The notes beneath the pieces were generated by a model. It saw only the letters and a program-made list of their open reading frames with translations. It was not told where the DNA came from and searched no databases. DNA of 64,000 nucleotides from Agromyces larvae (GTDB taxonomy: Bacteria; Actinomycetota; Actinomycetes; Actinomycetales; Microbacteriaceae): contig NZ_CP094528.1 in assembly GCF_022811705.1 (NCBI RefSeq), positions 2,170,001 to 2,234,000 of the forward strand, written 5' to 3'. This document shows positions 42,236 to 50,725 of the stretch, in pieces (position 1 is the first letter of the stretch; each line of letters starts with the position of its first letter). The translations under genes were made by a program, and so were the position numbers.

Positions 42236-42294
42236 GCGCCACTTGGGCGACCTCCGCGCCAGACGAGATGGCGCGGAGCGCGCCCAAGTGGCGC
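42236..42294. repeat. Palindromic repeat B, copy 1
   Basis: 59 nt: the arms GCGCCACTTGGGCG and CTCCGCGCCA are mirrored at the 3' side, leaving a short unpaired middle (GACGAGA). Three further copies of identical length lie at 43009, 45507 and 53590. Confidence 0.85.
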
Positions 42295-42351
42295 GCCGGA
42301 GACGAACATGCGCGGGCGGAGCATCTGGCCCGATTCCCGTACGATGCCGTG

Positions 42352-42981
42352 ATGCGCATCGACGACGAGGCCGTCCTCTGGTCGGCCGGCGAGACCGACC
42401 GGGCGGGGCGGCCGCTCCTGCTGCTCCTGCACGGCTACAACTCGCACGAGGGCGACCTGTTCGGCCTCGCCCCGTACCTGCCGCTGCAGCCCGTGATCGC
42501 GTCGCTGCGCGCGCCGATCGACGCGGGGTACGGCTTCGCCTGGTTCCCGCTCTTCGACGAAGGGGCGGATGCCGCGGCCGAGACCGCCGACGCATCCGTC
42601 ACCGCGATCGTGGACTGGCTGGACCGCGTCGCACCGGATGCCACGGGCATCGGCCTGCTCGGCTTCTCGCAGGGCGGGGCGATGGCCCTCGAACTGCTGC
42701 GACGCGATGCCGACCGGTTCGCATTCGCCGCCGCGCTCGCGGGGTTCGCGCTGCCGGGCGAGCGCGAGGGCGACGCGCGACTCGCGACGGAGCATCCGCC
42801 CGTGTTCTGGGGGCGCGGCACGGCCGACGAGGTGATCCCGGCCGAGCTGGTGCGCCACACGCAGCGGTGGCTGCCGCAGCACGCCGACCTCGATGCGCGC
42901 ATCTACGAGGGGCTCGCGCACTCGGTCGACGAGCGCGAGCTCGGCGATCTCGTGGCCTGGCTCCGGGCACGCTACGCCTGA
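42352..42981 (+). CDS. Phospholipase/carboxylesterase-like alpha/beta hydrolase
   Basis: 209 residues, ATG 42352. Oxyanion loop LLLLHGYNSHEGDLF, nucleophile elbow GLLGFSQGGAMAL, acid in FWGRGTADEVIP and base in YEGLAHSVDERE make a full Ser-Asp-His triad. The size and motifs match the YpfH/carboxylesterase family acting on short acyl esters. It is bordered by repeat B copies on both sides. Confidence 0.9.
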   Translation: MRIDDEAVLWSAGETDRAGRPLLLLLHGYNSHEGDLFGLAPYLPLQPVIASLRAPIDAGYGFAWFPLFDEGADAAAETADASVTAIVDWLDRVAPDATGIGLLGFSQGGAMALELLRRDADRFAFAAALAGFALPGEREGDARLATEHPPVFWGRGTADEVIPAELVRHTQRWLPQHADLDARIYEGLAHSVDERELGDLVAWLRARYA

Positions 42982-43008
42982 GGCCCCGCCGCCCGCCCAT
43001 TCGCCGCT

Positions 43009-43067
43009 GCGCCACCTCGGCGGGTTCTGCGCCGGCCGAATTGGCGCGGAGGGCACCGAAGTGGCGC
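43009..43067. repeat. Palindromic repeat B, copy 2
   Basis: 59 nt starting GCGCCACCTCGG and ending CCGAAGTGGCGC, with several compensating and non-compensating changes from copy 1. It lies 27 nt after the esterase stop, between convergent genes. Confidence 0.8.
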
Positions 43068-43159
43068 AACGAGAGAGAAGGCCGGCGCGAGAACGCGACG
43101 AGGCCGGCACGAAGCGGCAGCAGCGCGCCGACGGTCTGCGCCGAACGCGCAGGCGCGGC

Positions 43160-43570
43160 TCAGCGGCCGCCGCCGCCCGACTGGGCCTCGCGCATGGCGG
43201 CACGTCCGCGGTCGCGGTCGGCGACGCGCTGCTTCTCGGCGCGCACCTCGGCCTGGGTCGCTCGTTCGCGCACGAGCCACTCGGGCGGCGCCGCGAGCAG
43301 GGCCTTGATCTCGGCGGTGGTGAGGGGCTCGGTGATGCCGCCGCGGGCCAGGCCCGAGTTCGAGACGCCGAGCTTGGCGGCCACGACCGGCCGCGGGTGC
43401 GGGCCGTCCCGGCGCAGCACCTGCAACCACTCGGGCGGGTCGGCCTGCAGCGCGTTGTAGGCCTCGCGGGTGATCGGCGCCGCGCGGAACTCGTCGGGCG
43501 TCGCCTCGAGCAGCACGCCGAGCTTCTTCGCCGCGGTCTCGGGCTTCATGGTCTGGGCCTGCTTGCTCAC
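43160..43570 (-). CDS. DUF5997 family protein
   Basis: 136 residues. Family blocks: MKPETAAKKLGVLLEATP, FRAAPITREAYNALQADPPEWL, LRRDGPHPRPVVAAKLGVSNSGL (here LRRDGPHPRPVVAAKLG) and LTTAEIKALLAAPPEWL. This small basic protein is conserved in actinobacteria, typically beside the LysR-effector-like gene found here 38 nt away in the opposite direction. It has a helix-turn-helix-like piece (VAAKLGVSNSGLARGG) that could bind DNA and so supply the DNA-binding part missing from its neighbour; that is inference. Confidence 0.85.
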   Translation of the reverse strand: MSKQAQTMKPETAAKKLGVLLEATPDEFRAAPITREAYNALQADPPEWLQVLRRDGPHPRPVVAAKLGVSNSGLARGGITEPLTTAEIKALLAAPPEWLVRERATQAEVRAEKQRVADRDRGRAAMREAQSGGGGR

Positions 43571-43608
43571 CCTGCCACCGTAGCCGATCGGCCCGATAGC
43601 CTGAACGG

Positions 43609-44322
43609 ATGGCGCTTCGGCTCGACTACGTGCAGGGCGTGAGCCCCGCGAAGTGGCTGCGCGCGTGGGCCGACCGCCGCCCCGATCTGCCGCTCGAGGC
43701 GCGCCGGGTCGACGAGTCCGCCCAGCTCGACGCGGTGCGCGCGGGCGAGGCCGACCTCGCGTTCGTGCGACTGCCCGTGGACGAGCAGGGATTGCACCGC
43801 ATCCCGCTGTGGGAGGAGGTGGCGGTCGCCGCGCTGCCGAAGGACCACGACCTCGCCGACGCCGAGTCGATCACGCTCGCCGACCTCGCCGACATCCCGC
43901 ACGCGCCGGTGCAGGACGACCCCGCCATGACGATGGAACTCGTCGGCGCCGGCACCGGCTATGCGATCGTTCCGCACTCGATCGCGCGTCTGCATCACCG
44001 CAAGGACGTCGTCGCGGTGCCCGTCTCCGACGCACCGCCGACCCGCATCGCGCTGGTCTGGCGCGTCGATCGCGACGACGCCGACATCCAGGAGTTCGTG
44101 GGCGTGGTGCGCGGGCGGTCGGCGCGCAGTTCGCGAGGGTCGGATGTCTCGGATGCTCCGGGTGAGACGGATGCCTCGAAGCCCACGCCGAAACGGGCGA
44201 ACGGCGCCGGCTCGAAGCATCCGGCGAAAGGGAAAGGAGCGGGCACCGGCGGCAAGCCGGCCCGCCCGACCCGCCCCCGCGGAACCCGCCGCGGCCCCCA
44301 GCCGAAGCGGAAGCGCCGCTGA
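43609..44322 (+). CDS. LysR-type effector domain without HTH
   Basis: 237 residues, ATG 43609. Residues 1-165 are a LysR substrate-binding domain: RLDYVQGVSPAKWLRAW, AGEADLAFVRLP, HRIPLWEEVAVAALPKDH, GAGTGYAIVPHSIARL. There is no N-terminal winged helix, and the frame has no room for one. The last 60 residues are Lys/Arg/Gly/Pro-rich and could bind nucleic acid. It is divergent from the DUF5997 gene and ends 15 nt before dinB. The combination suggests a two-protein regulator. Confidence 0.85.
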   Translation: MALRLDYVQGVSPAKWLRAWADRRPDLPLEARRVDESAQLDAVRAGEADLAFVRLPVDEQGLHRIPLWEEVAVAALPKDHDLADAESITLADLADIPHAPVQDDPAMTMELVGAGTGYAIVPHSIARLHHRKDVVAVPVSDAPPTRIALVWRVDRDDADIQEFVGVVRGRSARSSRGSDVSDAPGETDASKPTPKRANGAGSKHPAKGKGAGTGGKPARPTRPRGTRRGPQPKRKRR

Positions 44323-44337
44323 CCGAGGGCCGCAGCG

Positions 44338-45432
44338 ATGACCGAGCCGATCGACGAGGGCGCGCCGTACTGGGTGCTGCACGTCGACCTCGATCAGTTC
44401 ATCGCCGCGGTCGAGGTGCTCCGCCGGCCCGAACTCGCGGGCAAGCCCGTGATCGTCGGCGGCCGGGGCGACCCGACCGAGCGGGCCGTCGTGTCGACCG
44501 CGTCGTACGAGGCCCGCGAGTTCGGCGTCGGGTCGGGGATGCCGCTGCGCATCGCGGCGCGCAAGGCACCCGATGCGGTGATCCTGCCCGTCGACGCCGA
44601 GCACTACGGCGAGGCATCCGGTGCGGTGATGGCGACGCTGCGCGCGCAGCCGGGCGCGACCGTGCAGGTGCTCGGCTGGGACGAGGCGTTCGTGGGCGTG
44701 CGCACCGCCGACCCCGAAGCGTACGCGCGCGACGTGCAGCGCGCGGTGTTGAAGGCGACCCGCCTGCACTGCAGCGTGGGCATCGGCGACACGCTGGTGC
44801 GGACGAAGATCGCGACGGGGTTCGGCAAGCCGCAGGGCGTGTTCCGGCTGACCGCGGCGAACTGGTTCGAGGTGATGGGCGACCGGCCGACGATCGAGCT
44901 CTGGGGCGTGGGCTCGAAGGTGTCGCGCCGGCTCGCCGGGCTCGGCATCGCGACCGTGACCGAACTCGCCCGCGCCGAGCTGGATCCGCTCGTCGCCGAG
45001 TTCGGACCCAAGATGGGGCCGTGGTACCGCACGCTCGGTCGCGGCGAGGGCGAGCGCCTCGTCGACGACACGCCGTGGGTCGCGCGCGGGCACAGCCGTG
45101 AGACGACCTACCAGGTCGACCTCGCAGATCCTGCCGAGATCGAGGCCGCGCTGGTCGAGCTCACCGGGCAGGTGCTCGACGACGTCGCCGCCGAGGGTCG
45201 GCCGGTCATCGGGCTGACGTTGAAGGTGCGGTACGCGCCGTTCCTCACGAAGACGTACCAGCGGCGCATCTCCGAAACCTCCGACCGCGGGGCGGTGCTC
45301 GCCGCGCTGCTCGGGCTGGCGGCCGACCGCATCGAGCCCGGCCGGCCGATCCGCCTGCTCGGGGTGCGCGCCGAGATGACCATGCCCGACGACGCCCGCG
45401 ACGGGCACACGCCCACCCGCAGCGGGTGGTGA
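44338..45432 (+). CDS. Y-family DNA polymerase (DinB-type)
   Basis: 364 residues. Motifs: HVDLDQFIAAVE (first metal Asp and a steric-gate-like Phe), GRGDPTERAVVSTASYEAREFGV (here VVSTASYEAREFGV), GWDEAFVGV as the second metal site, VGIGDTLVRTKIATGF and the helix-hairpin-helix LWGVGSKVSRRLAGLGI. The usual SxDExxxD reads GWDEAFVG: both catalytic acids are kept, while the last Asp is Gly. The C-terminal little-finger domain is present, but there is no clear beta-clamp QL(S/D)LF motif. It copies damaged DNA with low fidelity. Confidence 0.9.
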   Translation: MTEPIDEGAPYWVLHVDLDQFIAAVEVLRRPELAGKPVIVGGRGDPTERAVVSTASYEAREFGVGSGMPLRIAARKAPDAVILPVDAEHYGEASGAVMATLRAQPGATVQVLGWDEAFVGVRTADPEAYARDVQRAVLKATRLHCSVGIGDTLVRTKIATGFGKPQGVFRLTAANWFEVMGDRPTIELWGVGSKVSRRLAGLGIATVTELARAELDPLVAEFGPKMGPWYRTLGRGEGERLVDDTPWVARGHSRETTYQVDLADPAEIEAALVELTGQVLDDVAAEGRPVIGLTLKVRYAPFLTKTYQRRISETSDRGAVLAALLGLAADRIEPGRPIRLLGVRAEMTMPDDARDGHTPTRSGW

Positions 45433-45436
45433 ACCC

Positions 45437-45500
45437 GCCACCGCGCCACCGCGCCACCGCGCCACCGCGCCACCGCGCCACCGCGCCACCGCGCCACTGC
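45437..45500. repeat. 8-nt tandem repeat, eight units
   Basis: The unit GCCACCGC is repeated seven times exactly (45437-45492), followed by a variant GCCACTGC. It runs into GCAACTGC and then into the left arm of repeat B copy 3, whose first bases (GCGCCAC) match the unit. Confidence 0.9.
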
Positions 45501-45506
45501 GCAACT

Positions 45507-45565
45507 GCGCCACTTGGCCACGGTCTGCGCCAACTCGGGTGGCGCGGAGGGCGCCGAAGTGGCGC
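45507..45565. repeat. Palindromic repeat B, copy 3
   Basis: 59 nt starting GCGCCACTTGG and ending GCCGAAGTGGCGC, with a TGGCGCGGAGGGCG right arm like copy 2. It lies between dinB and the amidotransferase gene, both on the plus strand. Confidence 0.85.
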
Positions 45566-45652
45566 AGTTGGTCGGGCGAGCCGAGCGCGCCCGGCGCTGC
45601 ACACCGCGTCATCCGACTGGCCTCCGCCCGTCAGTCAGGGGACGATGGGAGC

Positions 45653-46399
45653 ATGCCCGCCGAACCGCGCCCCGTGCTGCTCGTGTCGGTGCGCCCCGAA
45701 ACGCCCGCCGCCGCCGCCGAAGCCGAATCGGTGCGCCAGGCCGCGGGTGTGCCCGCCGACCGGTTCGCGCACCTGCGGCTCGACCTCGACACGCTCGACA
45801 CGGTCGACCTCGACGCGGTCGGCGCGGTCGTCATCGGCGGCAGCCCGTTCAACGTGTCGACGCCCGAGGCATCCAAGTCGCCCGTGCAGCGACGTGTCGA
45901 AGCCGACCTGGTGCGCCTGGCCGAGCACGGCCTGGCGACCGACCTGCCGGTGCTGTTCACCTGTTACGGCATCGGCGTGCTCACACGCGTCCTCGGCGGC
46001 ACCGTCGGGCCCGAGTACGGCGAGGCCGTCGGCCCGGTGTCGATCACGCTCACCGACGAGGGCCGCGCCGACCCGCTCACCGGCACGCTCGCCGAGCCGT
46101 TCACGGCGCTCGCGGGCCACAAAGAGGCGACCTCCGAGCTGCCGGCCGGCGCCACCCTGCTCGCCTCGTCGGCGACCTGCCCGGTGCAGGTGTACCGCGC
46201 GACCGGATCCCGCGTGTACGCCACCCAGTTCCACCCCGAGGTGACGACCGACTCGTTCATCGCCCGCGCGACGCTCTACCGCGACTACGGGTACTTCCCG
46301 TCGCACGAACTCGACGACATCGCGCGGGTGGTGCGCGAAGCATCCGTTCCCGAACCGCTGCGGCTGCTGCGCCGGTTCGCGGCGCTCGCCGACGGCTGA
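45653..46399 (+). CDS. Class I glutamine amidotransferase (GuaA-like domain)
   Basis: 248 residues, ATG 45653. The amidotransferase triad is seen: nucleophile in VLFTCYGIGVLTR (Cys, with Tyr-Gly replacing the usual Leu-Gly), His in ATQFHPEVTTDSF, with the Glu two residues later. VIGGSPFNVSTPE is the oxyanion region. Stand-alone proteins of this type hydrolyse glutamine or gamma-glutamyl compounds; with no synthetase partner nearby, a gamma-glutamyl hydrolase role is possible. Confidence 0.88.
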   Translation: MPAEPRPVLLVSVRPETPAAAAEAESVRQAAGVPADRFAHLRLDLDTLDTVDLDAVGAVVIGGSPFNVSTPEASKSPVQRRVEADLVRLAEHGLATDLPVLFTCYGIGVLTRVLGGTVGPEYGEAVGPVSITLTDEGRADPLTGTLAEPFTALAGHKEATSELPAGATLLASSATCPVQVYRATGSRVYATQFHPEVTTDSFIARATLYRDYGYFPSHELDDIARVVREASVPEPLRLLRRFAALADG

Positions 46400-46406
46400 G
46401 CGGCGC

Positions 46407-46778
46407 TCAGCCGACCCGCTCGACGCGGTACCCGGCCTGCTCGGCGGCGACCAGGAACGCGTCGAGATCGGATGCTCCGCGCAGGAGCGCGCCGAGTTCG
46501 CCCTCGGTCTCGGCGGTGTGGAACGTGGCCGTCGCGAACGGGTGCGTCACCGGCCCGGCGCCGGGCAGCGGCGGCGGCGCGGACGTGCTCACCAGGATGC
46601 CCGGCTCGCCGCGGAGCTCGAGCACGAGCCGGTCTCCCCGGAAGAGGCGGTAGCTGCGCGGGCCGGATGGCTCGGGCCGACCGGATGCCCCGGGCGAGCC
46701 CTGACCGGATGGCTCGGGCGAGCCCTGACCGGATGCCTCGGGCGAGCCCTGACCGGATGCCTCGGATGCCTCGGTCAT
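46407..46778 (-). CDS. Small partner of the metalloprotease gene
   Basis: 123 residues, ATG 46778 overlapping the stop of the metalloprotease gene (ATGA). The N-terminal 40 residues are Ser/Gly/Pro/Glu repeats of a 9-residue unit (EASGQGSPE), encoded by a 27-nt repeat at 46681-46760. The C-terminal 80 residues look folded (YRLFRGDRLVLELRGEPGILVS, given here as YRLFRGDRLVLELRG, and ALLRGASDLDAFLVAAEQAG). No signal peptide is seen. Tight coupling suggests an immunity, chaperone or adaptor role for the protease. The family is not recognised. Confidence 0.65.
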   Translation of the reverse strand: MTEASEASGQGSPEASGQGSPEPSGQGSPGASGRPEPSGPRSYRLFRGDRLVLELRGEPGILVSTSAPPPLPGAGPVTHPFATATFHTAETEGELGALLRGASDLDAFLVAAEQAGYRVERVG

Positions 46779-48085
46779 GGCGTGCCTCCCGATGCGTAGA
46801 CCTGCTGGAGCAGCGTGAACATGCCGGGGTCGTTCGCCTGGAGCCACCCCTGGTTGTATTTCGCGACCGTCGCGTCGGCGGTGCTGTACGGGTGCCCGAG
46901 GTACGCGGCGACGGAGTTCGCGAAGTACTCCTCTTTGTTCGCGGCAGAGTACCACGCGGGGTCGAGCCACAGGTCGGTCGCGGCGCCCGCGGGGGTGGTC
47001 TGCGTGATGGGTCCGCTCGCCGCCAGCCGTGCAGCGTGCAGGGCGGTCAGCTGGGTGACCTGCGCGGGCGTGAGTGCCGAGAACTGCAGCCCGTGACCGC
47101 CCTCGTGCGCGGCGAGGAATCCGGGGCCGTAGCTCGCGGCGGTGCCCGGCACCGACACCAGGTCCTCCTCGGCGATCGCCACGCGGCGCACCCCGTTCAC
47201 CTCGGTCTGGATGCCGCGCACGTCGTCCCAGATGCGCCCGTCGAAGGTCTGGGTCCCGGCGAGGTGCGCATAGGGGGCGAGCTCGGTGAGCTTCCTGTCG
47301 TGCGGGATGACGTCGATCGTGATCGGGTCGGCCTCCATGCGGGTGCGGTTCTCGGGGGCGATGCCGCCGTAGAGTTCGAGCGCCTGCACCCGGGCCTGCG
47401 CGACGGCGGCGGGCGATGAGCCGTGGCCCTCGATCGTGCAGATGCCGTCGAGCGGGTCGGCCTCGGGCTCGGGCTCCGGGTCGGGCTCGGGTTCCGGCCC
47501 GGGGCCGGCGTCGAGACGACCCCACGTGATCGGCCCGACGATGCCGTCGACCCCGATCGCCTGCTGCGTCTGGAAGGCGCGCACCGCGGCATCCGTCAAC
47601 GGTCCGAAGATGCCGTCGACGGCGAGCGGCGGCTCGGCGCCGCGCTCGTTCAGCTTCGTCTGGAGCTCGCCGACCGACGGCCCCACCGACCCGCGGCGCA
47701 GCATCGGCCGCTGCGGCGCGGCCGGGCCCTCGGCGCCCGCGCCGCCCGCACCCGCCCCGCCCGTCACGGGCCCGGTCGTCACGCCCGGCAGCTGCGTCGG
47801 CCCCGACTCGGGCGCCTGCCCGAGCGAACCGGGACCGGCCGGTTCCTCTTCGACGCTCTGGCGCGCGACGACGATGGCCGCGGTCGCCTGGTTGCCGGCG
47901 GTGCGCTGCAGTCGTTGCAGGACGGGGCGGGTCGCGGCATCCGTCATGGACGCCGCCGGTCGCAGACCGGCGCCCTCGTCCGCGGTGCGCGCCGATGCAG
48001 CCGCCGGCGACTCGCCGCGGAACTGCGGCGAACGTTCGACGTCGTCGTCGCGACCGGCCTCCACGAGCGTTCGGCCCATGCCCAC
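46775..48085 (-). CDS. Predicted gluzincin toxin with PG-binding and AGNQA head
   Basis: 436 residues. Near residue 60 it has VLQRLQRTAGNQATAA, the short LQR-AGNxA motif found at the front of proteins linked to DUF4157 and extracellular contractile injection systems. Next is a peptidoglycan-binding domain (about 130-195: LRRGSVGPSVGELQTKLNERG, here GSVGPSVGELQTKLNERG, and VDGIVGPITWGRL). An acidic Pro/Glu linker follows. The C-terminal domain has HEGGH at 327-331 and NKEEYFAN near 384, the HExxH plus downstream Glu pattern of lethal-factor-like zinc proteases (ATLF-like). There is no Sec signal, so an alternative route of export is implied. The start ATG 48085 has GGAG 12 nt upstream. Targets are unknown. 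Confidence 0.75.
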   Translation of the reverse strand: MGMGRTLVEAGRDDDVERSPQFRGESPAAASARTADEGAGLRPAASMTDAATRPVLQRLQRTAGNQATAAIVVARQSVEEEPAGPGSLGQAPESGPTQLPGVTTGPVTGGAGAGGAGAEGPAAPQRPMLRRGSVGPSVGELQTKLNERGAEPPLAVDGIFGPLTDAAVRAFQTQQAIGVDGIVGPITWGRLDAGPGPEPEPDPEPEPEADPLDGICTIEGHGSSPAAVAQARVQALELYGGIAPENRTRMEADPITIDVIPHDRKLTELAPYAHLAGTQTFDGRIWDDVRGIQTEVNGVRRVAIAEEDLVSVPGTAASYGPGFLAAHEGGHGLQFSALTPAQVTQLTALHAARLAASGPITQTTPAGAATDLWLDPAWYSAANKEEYFANSVAAYLGHPYSTADATVAKYNQGWLQANDPGMFTLLQQVYASGGTP

Positions 48086-48172
48086 AGGATGCTCCGCGAC
48101 CGCCGCCGCGCCACGCGGCCGGGGCCCGACGCGCGGGCGACCATTCCTGCCCGATCGGGCACGCCGACCGGG

Positions 48173-49486
48173 TCAGACGGTCGCGTCTGCGACCCGCCGC
48201 GGCCGCAGCAGCAGCCGCGACGCGACCCCCAGCACGACGCCGGCGATCGCGATCTGCAGGTCGAGGAAGAACTCCATCACGAGGAACGGAGGGATGAACG
48301 CGCACACCGTCGCGGCCACGACGGCCGCCGCGCCCGGCCGGCGACGACCGTCGGGGATCGCGATCGACACCCGCTCGAAGCGCACCAGCCAGGTCGAGAT
48401 ACCGAGCACGATCGCACCGACCACCGCGAACACGACCGGACGGGTGAGCCACCACGCGACGCTCGCCGGCTCGGGCGCGGCGCCGGGGATGAGCAGCGTG
48501 AGCCCCATCACCGCGATGATCACCGGCAGGTGCCAGAGGTAGATCGTCATCGCCCGGCTGCCGACGAGGAACGCGACCGCCTGCACCGGGCGCAGGTGCA
48601 TGAACGCGTCGAGCGGGCGGTGCAGCGCCGCGAGCAGCGCCGCCTGGGCGATGCCGAGCAGCATGAGCGGAACCGTGGGCGGGTTCAGGTTCACGAGCAT
48701 GTCGGGGCTGTACCACCCCGCCGCGACGGGCGGCACCATGAGCAGCCAGGCACCGGCCGCGATCACCACGAGCGTCGGCGTGCGGCGTCGGAGGAACCAT
48801 CCGTCGCGGTACCAGAACCCGAGCTGCTGCACGAAGAGCCAGACGAACAGCAGGTTCACGAGACCGATGTCGACGATGCCCGTCGCGATGCGCGCCGCGT
48901 CGACGACGACCGCACCCGCCGCGAGCACCGCCATCGTGGTGCGCGGGGCCCGCTCGTGCCATCGCGCCATGAGCGGCACGAGCGCCTGCGCGAGCAGGAA
49001 CGCCGCGAGGAACCACAGCGGCGAACCGGTTCCGGTCGCCACGTAGGCGAGCATCACCGGGTCGACGCCGATGACCGTCGCGGCGCCGATGACCACCGCG
49101 AAGAACACGAACAGCGGCAGTGCCGGCGCCCCGAGTCGCAGCGCACGCCCGCGCACGAAGTCGACCCAGTCGCCGCCGCGGCGAACCAGGTTGCGCCACG
49201 AGACGAGCGCCGTGAATCCGCCCGCCACGAAGAACAGCGGCATGATCTGCCCGATCCAGGTGGCGGCCGCGAACCACGGCTGCGCTTCGAGCGGCCGGGA
49301 CATCACGATCGCACCCGACTCGTCGAACCCCACGCCGATCATCAGCAGGTGGATGATCACCACCAGCACCACCGCGGTCACCCGCGCGAGATCGATGACG
49401 AGGTCGCGACCGGCGAGCGCGGCGGCGCGCGGGTCGGCGTGCGCGGCGGGGTCGGTCTCGCTCGGGCCGGTCTTGGATGGCGCCAC
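48173..49486 (-). CDS. Acyltransferase family 3 membrane protein
   Basis: 437 residues from GTG 49486, chosen because GGAGG lies 6 nt upstream; an ATG at 49516 is the alternative. Ten or so hydrophobic helices follow a short cytoplasmic start. RDLVIDLARVTAVVLVVIIHLLM holds the conserved Arg and His (here LARVTAVVLVVIIHLLM), MPLFFVAGGF and FWYRDGWFL follow, and AMTIYLWHLPVIIAV is the typical late helix. Such enzymes O-acylate lipids, glycans or peptidoglycan. It lies downstream of a MarR gene with a 49-nt gap on the same strand. Confidence 0.88.
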   Translation of the reverse strand: MAPSKTGPSETDPAAHADPRAAALAGRDLVIDLARVTAVVLVVIIHLLMIGVGFDESGAIVMSRPLEAQPWFAAATWIGQIMPLFFVAGGFTALVSWRNLVRRGGDWVDFVRGRALRLGAPALPLFVFFAVVIGAATVIGVDPVMLAYVATGTGSPLWFLAAFLLAQALVPLMARWHERAPRTTMAVLAAGAVVVDAARIATGIVDIGLVNLLFVWLFVQQLGFWYRDGWFLRRRTPTLVVIAAGAWLLMVPPVAAGWYSPDMLVNLNPPTVPLMLLGIAQAALLAALHRPLDAFMHLRPVQAVAFLVGSRAMTIYLWHLPVIIAVMGLTLLIPGAAPEPASVAWWLTRPVVFAVVGAIVLGISTWLVRFERVSIAIPDGRRRPGAAAVVAATVCAFIPPFLVMEFFLDLQIAIAGVVLGVASRLLLRPRRVADATV

Positions 49487-49535
49487 GGGTCCTCCAGGTC
49501 GGGATGGATGCCGCATCGGGTGGGGTGGCCGCAGT

Positions 49536-50039
49536 CTAGTGACCGGATGCCGCGGTCGCGGCGATGATCCGCAGCGACGCGATGACCGTGGCCATCTGGT
49601 CGCGTGAGAGGCCCGAGAGCATCTCGGATTCGGCGCCGACCAGCGTGCGCATCGCAGCTTCGACCCGCTGCCGCCCCTCGGGCAGGACCGCGACGAGGCG
49701 GCTGCGCTGATCGTCGGGGTGCTCGGTGCGGGAGACGAGGCCGCGTGCGGCCAACCGATCGAGCCGGTACGTGATCGTGCCCGTCGCGGTGCGGGTCGTC
49801 TTCGCGAGTTCCGACGGCGTCATCGAGCCGTCGCCCGGGGCCTTGCGCAACGCCGAGAGGATGTCGAACTCCCACACCCGCAGGCCGGCGGCGGCGAACG
49901 CCGCCTCGCGGGCGCGGTGCAGGTCGATCGCGACGCGGCGCAGCCGCGACATGACGTCGAGCGGCGTGAGATCGAGGTCGGGCAGGATCTCGGCCCACGC
50001 GTCGATGATCGCGTCGACGTCGTCGTCCGCTTGCGCCAT
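49536..50039 (-). CDS. MarR-family regulator
   Basis: 167 residues. The winged helix is EFDILSALRKAPGDGSMTPSELA (here FDILSALRKAPGDG), TRTATGTITYRLDRLAARGLV and the wing RTEHPDDQRSRLVAVL. The N-terminal helix LDLTPLDVMSRLRRVA forms the dimer. It probably controls itself and the acyltransferase gene just downstream; no clear palindrome is seen in the short gap. Confidence 0.92.
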   Translation of the reverse strand: MAQADDDVDAIIDAWAEILPDLDLTPLDVMSRLRRVAIDLHRAREAAFAAAGLRVWEFDILSALRKAPGDGSMTPSELAKTTRTATGTITYRLDRLAARGLVSRTEHPDDQRSRLVAVLPEGRQRVEAAMRTLVGAESEMLSGLSRDQMATVIASLRIIAATAASGH

Positions 50040-50154
50040 GCCTGCTCCCTCCCGCCCGATGCGACCTGTCCAGTCTCTCGCAGACGACGCCGGTACGGCG
50101 GACGCCGGGCGGGATGCGCCCGCGGAGCGCCGGTCGCTCCCGCCTCGGTGCCGA

Positions 50155-50703
50155 TCATTCCGAGGCTGCGTCGGCCCTCAGCCCCGCGAGTGCGACGTCG
50201 ATGTAGAAGTCCCGGTCGTCGGTCGACCCGATGCGCACCGCGTACTCGAGCCCGCACACGAGATGCTGCAGGCGGGCGGAGGTGAGGCCGGGCCGCACGA
50301 CGCCGGCTCGGCGGGCGTGATCGAGGATCGTCGCGAACCGCGCGAACACCTCGCGCCTGGCGGCGCGCGTCTCGTCACCGGCGTCGTCGGCGAGCAGCAC
50401 GGCTCGGAGTCCGTCGTCTTCGAGCTGGAGTGCCACCGCCCCTCGGACCAGCCCTTCCAGCGCGCGGGCGGGGTCGGGTTCCGCCTCGGCTTCGCGGGCG
50501 AGGTCGCGCAGGCGCTGCAGCGAGTCGGCCGCGAGCGCCTCGATCAGCGACTGCACGGTCGGGAAGTGCCGATAGACCGTGCCCACGCCGACGCCCGCCT
50601 CCCGCGCGAGATCGTTGAGCCGAAGCGCGTCCACGTCGCGGCCGCGAGCGGTCTCGAGAATGCGGGTTCGGCTGCGGGCCGCGTCGGAGCGGAGCTGGGT
50701 CAT
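50155..50703 (-). CDS. TetR-family regulator
   Basis: 182 residues from ATG 50703 (GTG 50721 is possible). The HTH is LRLNDLAREAGVGVGTVYRHF, quoted in part: DLAREAGVGVGTVYRHF. The C-terminal ligand domain has VQSLIEALAADSLQRLRDLA and LEDDGLRAVLLAD. It is divergent from the SDR gene. Two CGGAT-n5-ATCCG palindromes in the shared gap are its likely operators, so it probably represses both genes until the substrate or product of the SDR appears. Confidence 0.9.
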   Translation of the reverse strand: MTQLRSDAARSRTRILETARGRDVDALRLNDLAREAGVGVGTVYRHFPTVQSLIEALAADSLQRLRDLAREAEAEPDPARALEGLVRGAVALQLEDDGLRAVLLADDAGDETRAARREVFARFATILDHARRAGVVRPGLTSARLQHLVCGLEYAVRIGSTDDRDFYIDVALAGLRADAASE

Positions 50704-50725
50704 CCGATCAGTCTTGCACACGAAG

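Noticed and set aside
45437..45500. Possible CRISPR array
   Set aside because: Units are 8 nt with no spacers and there are no cas genes.
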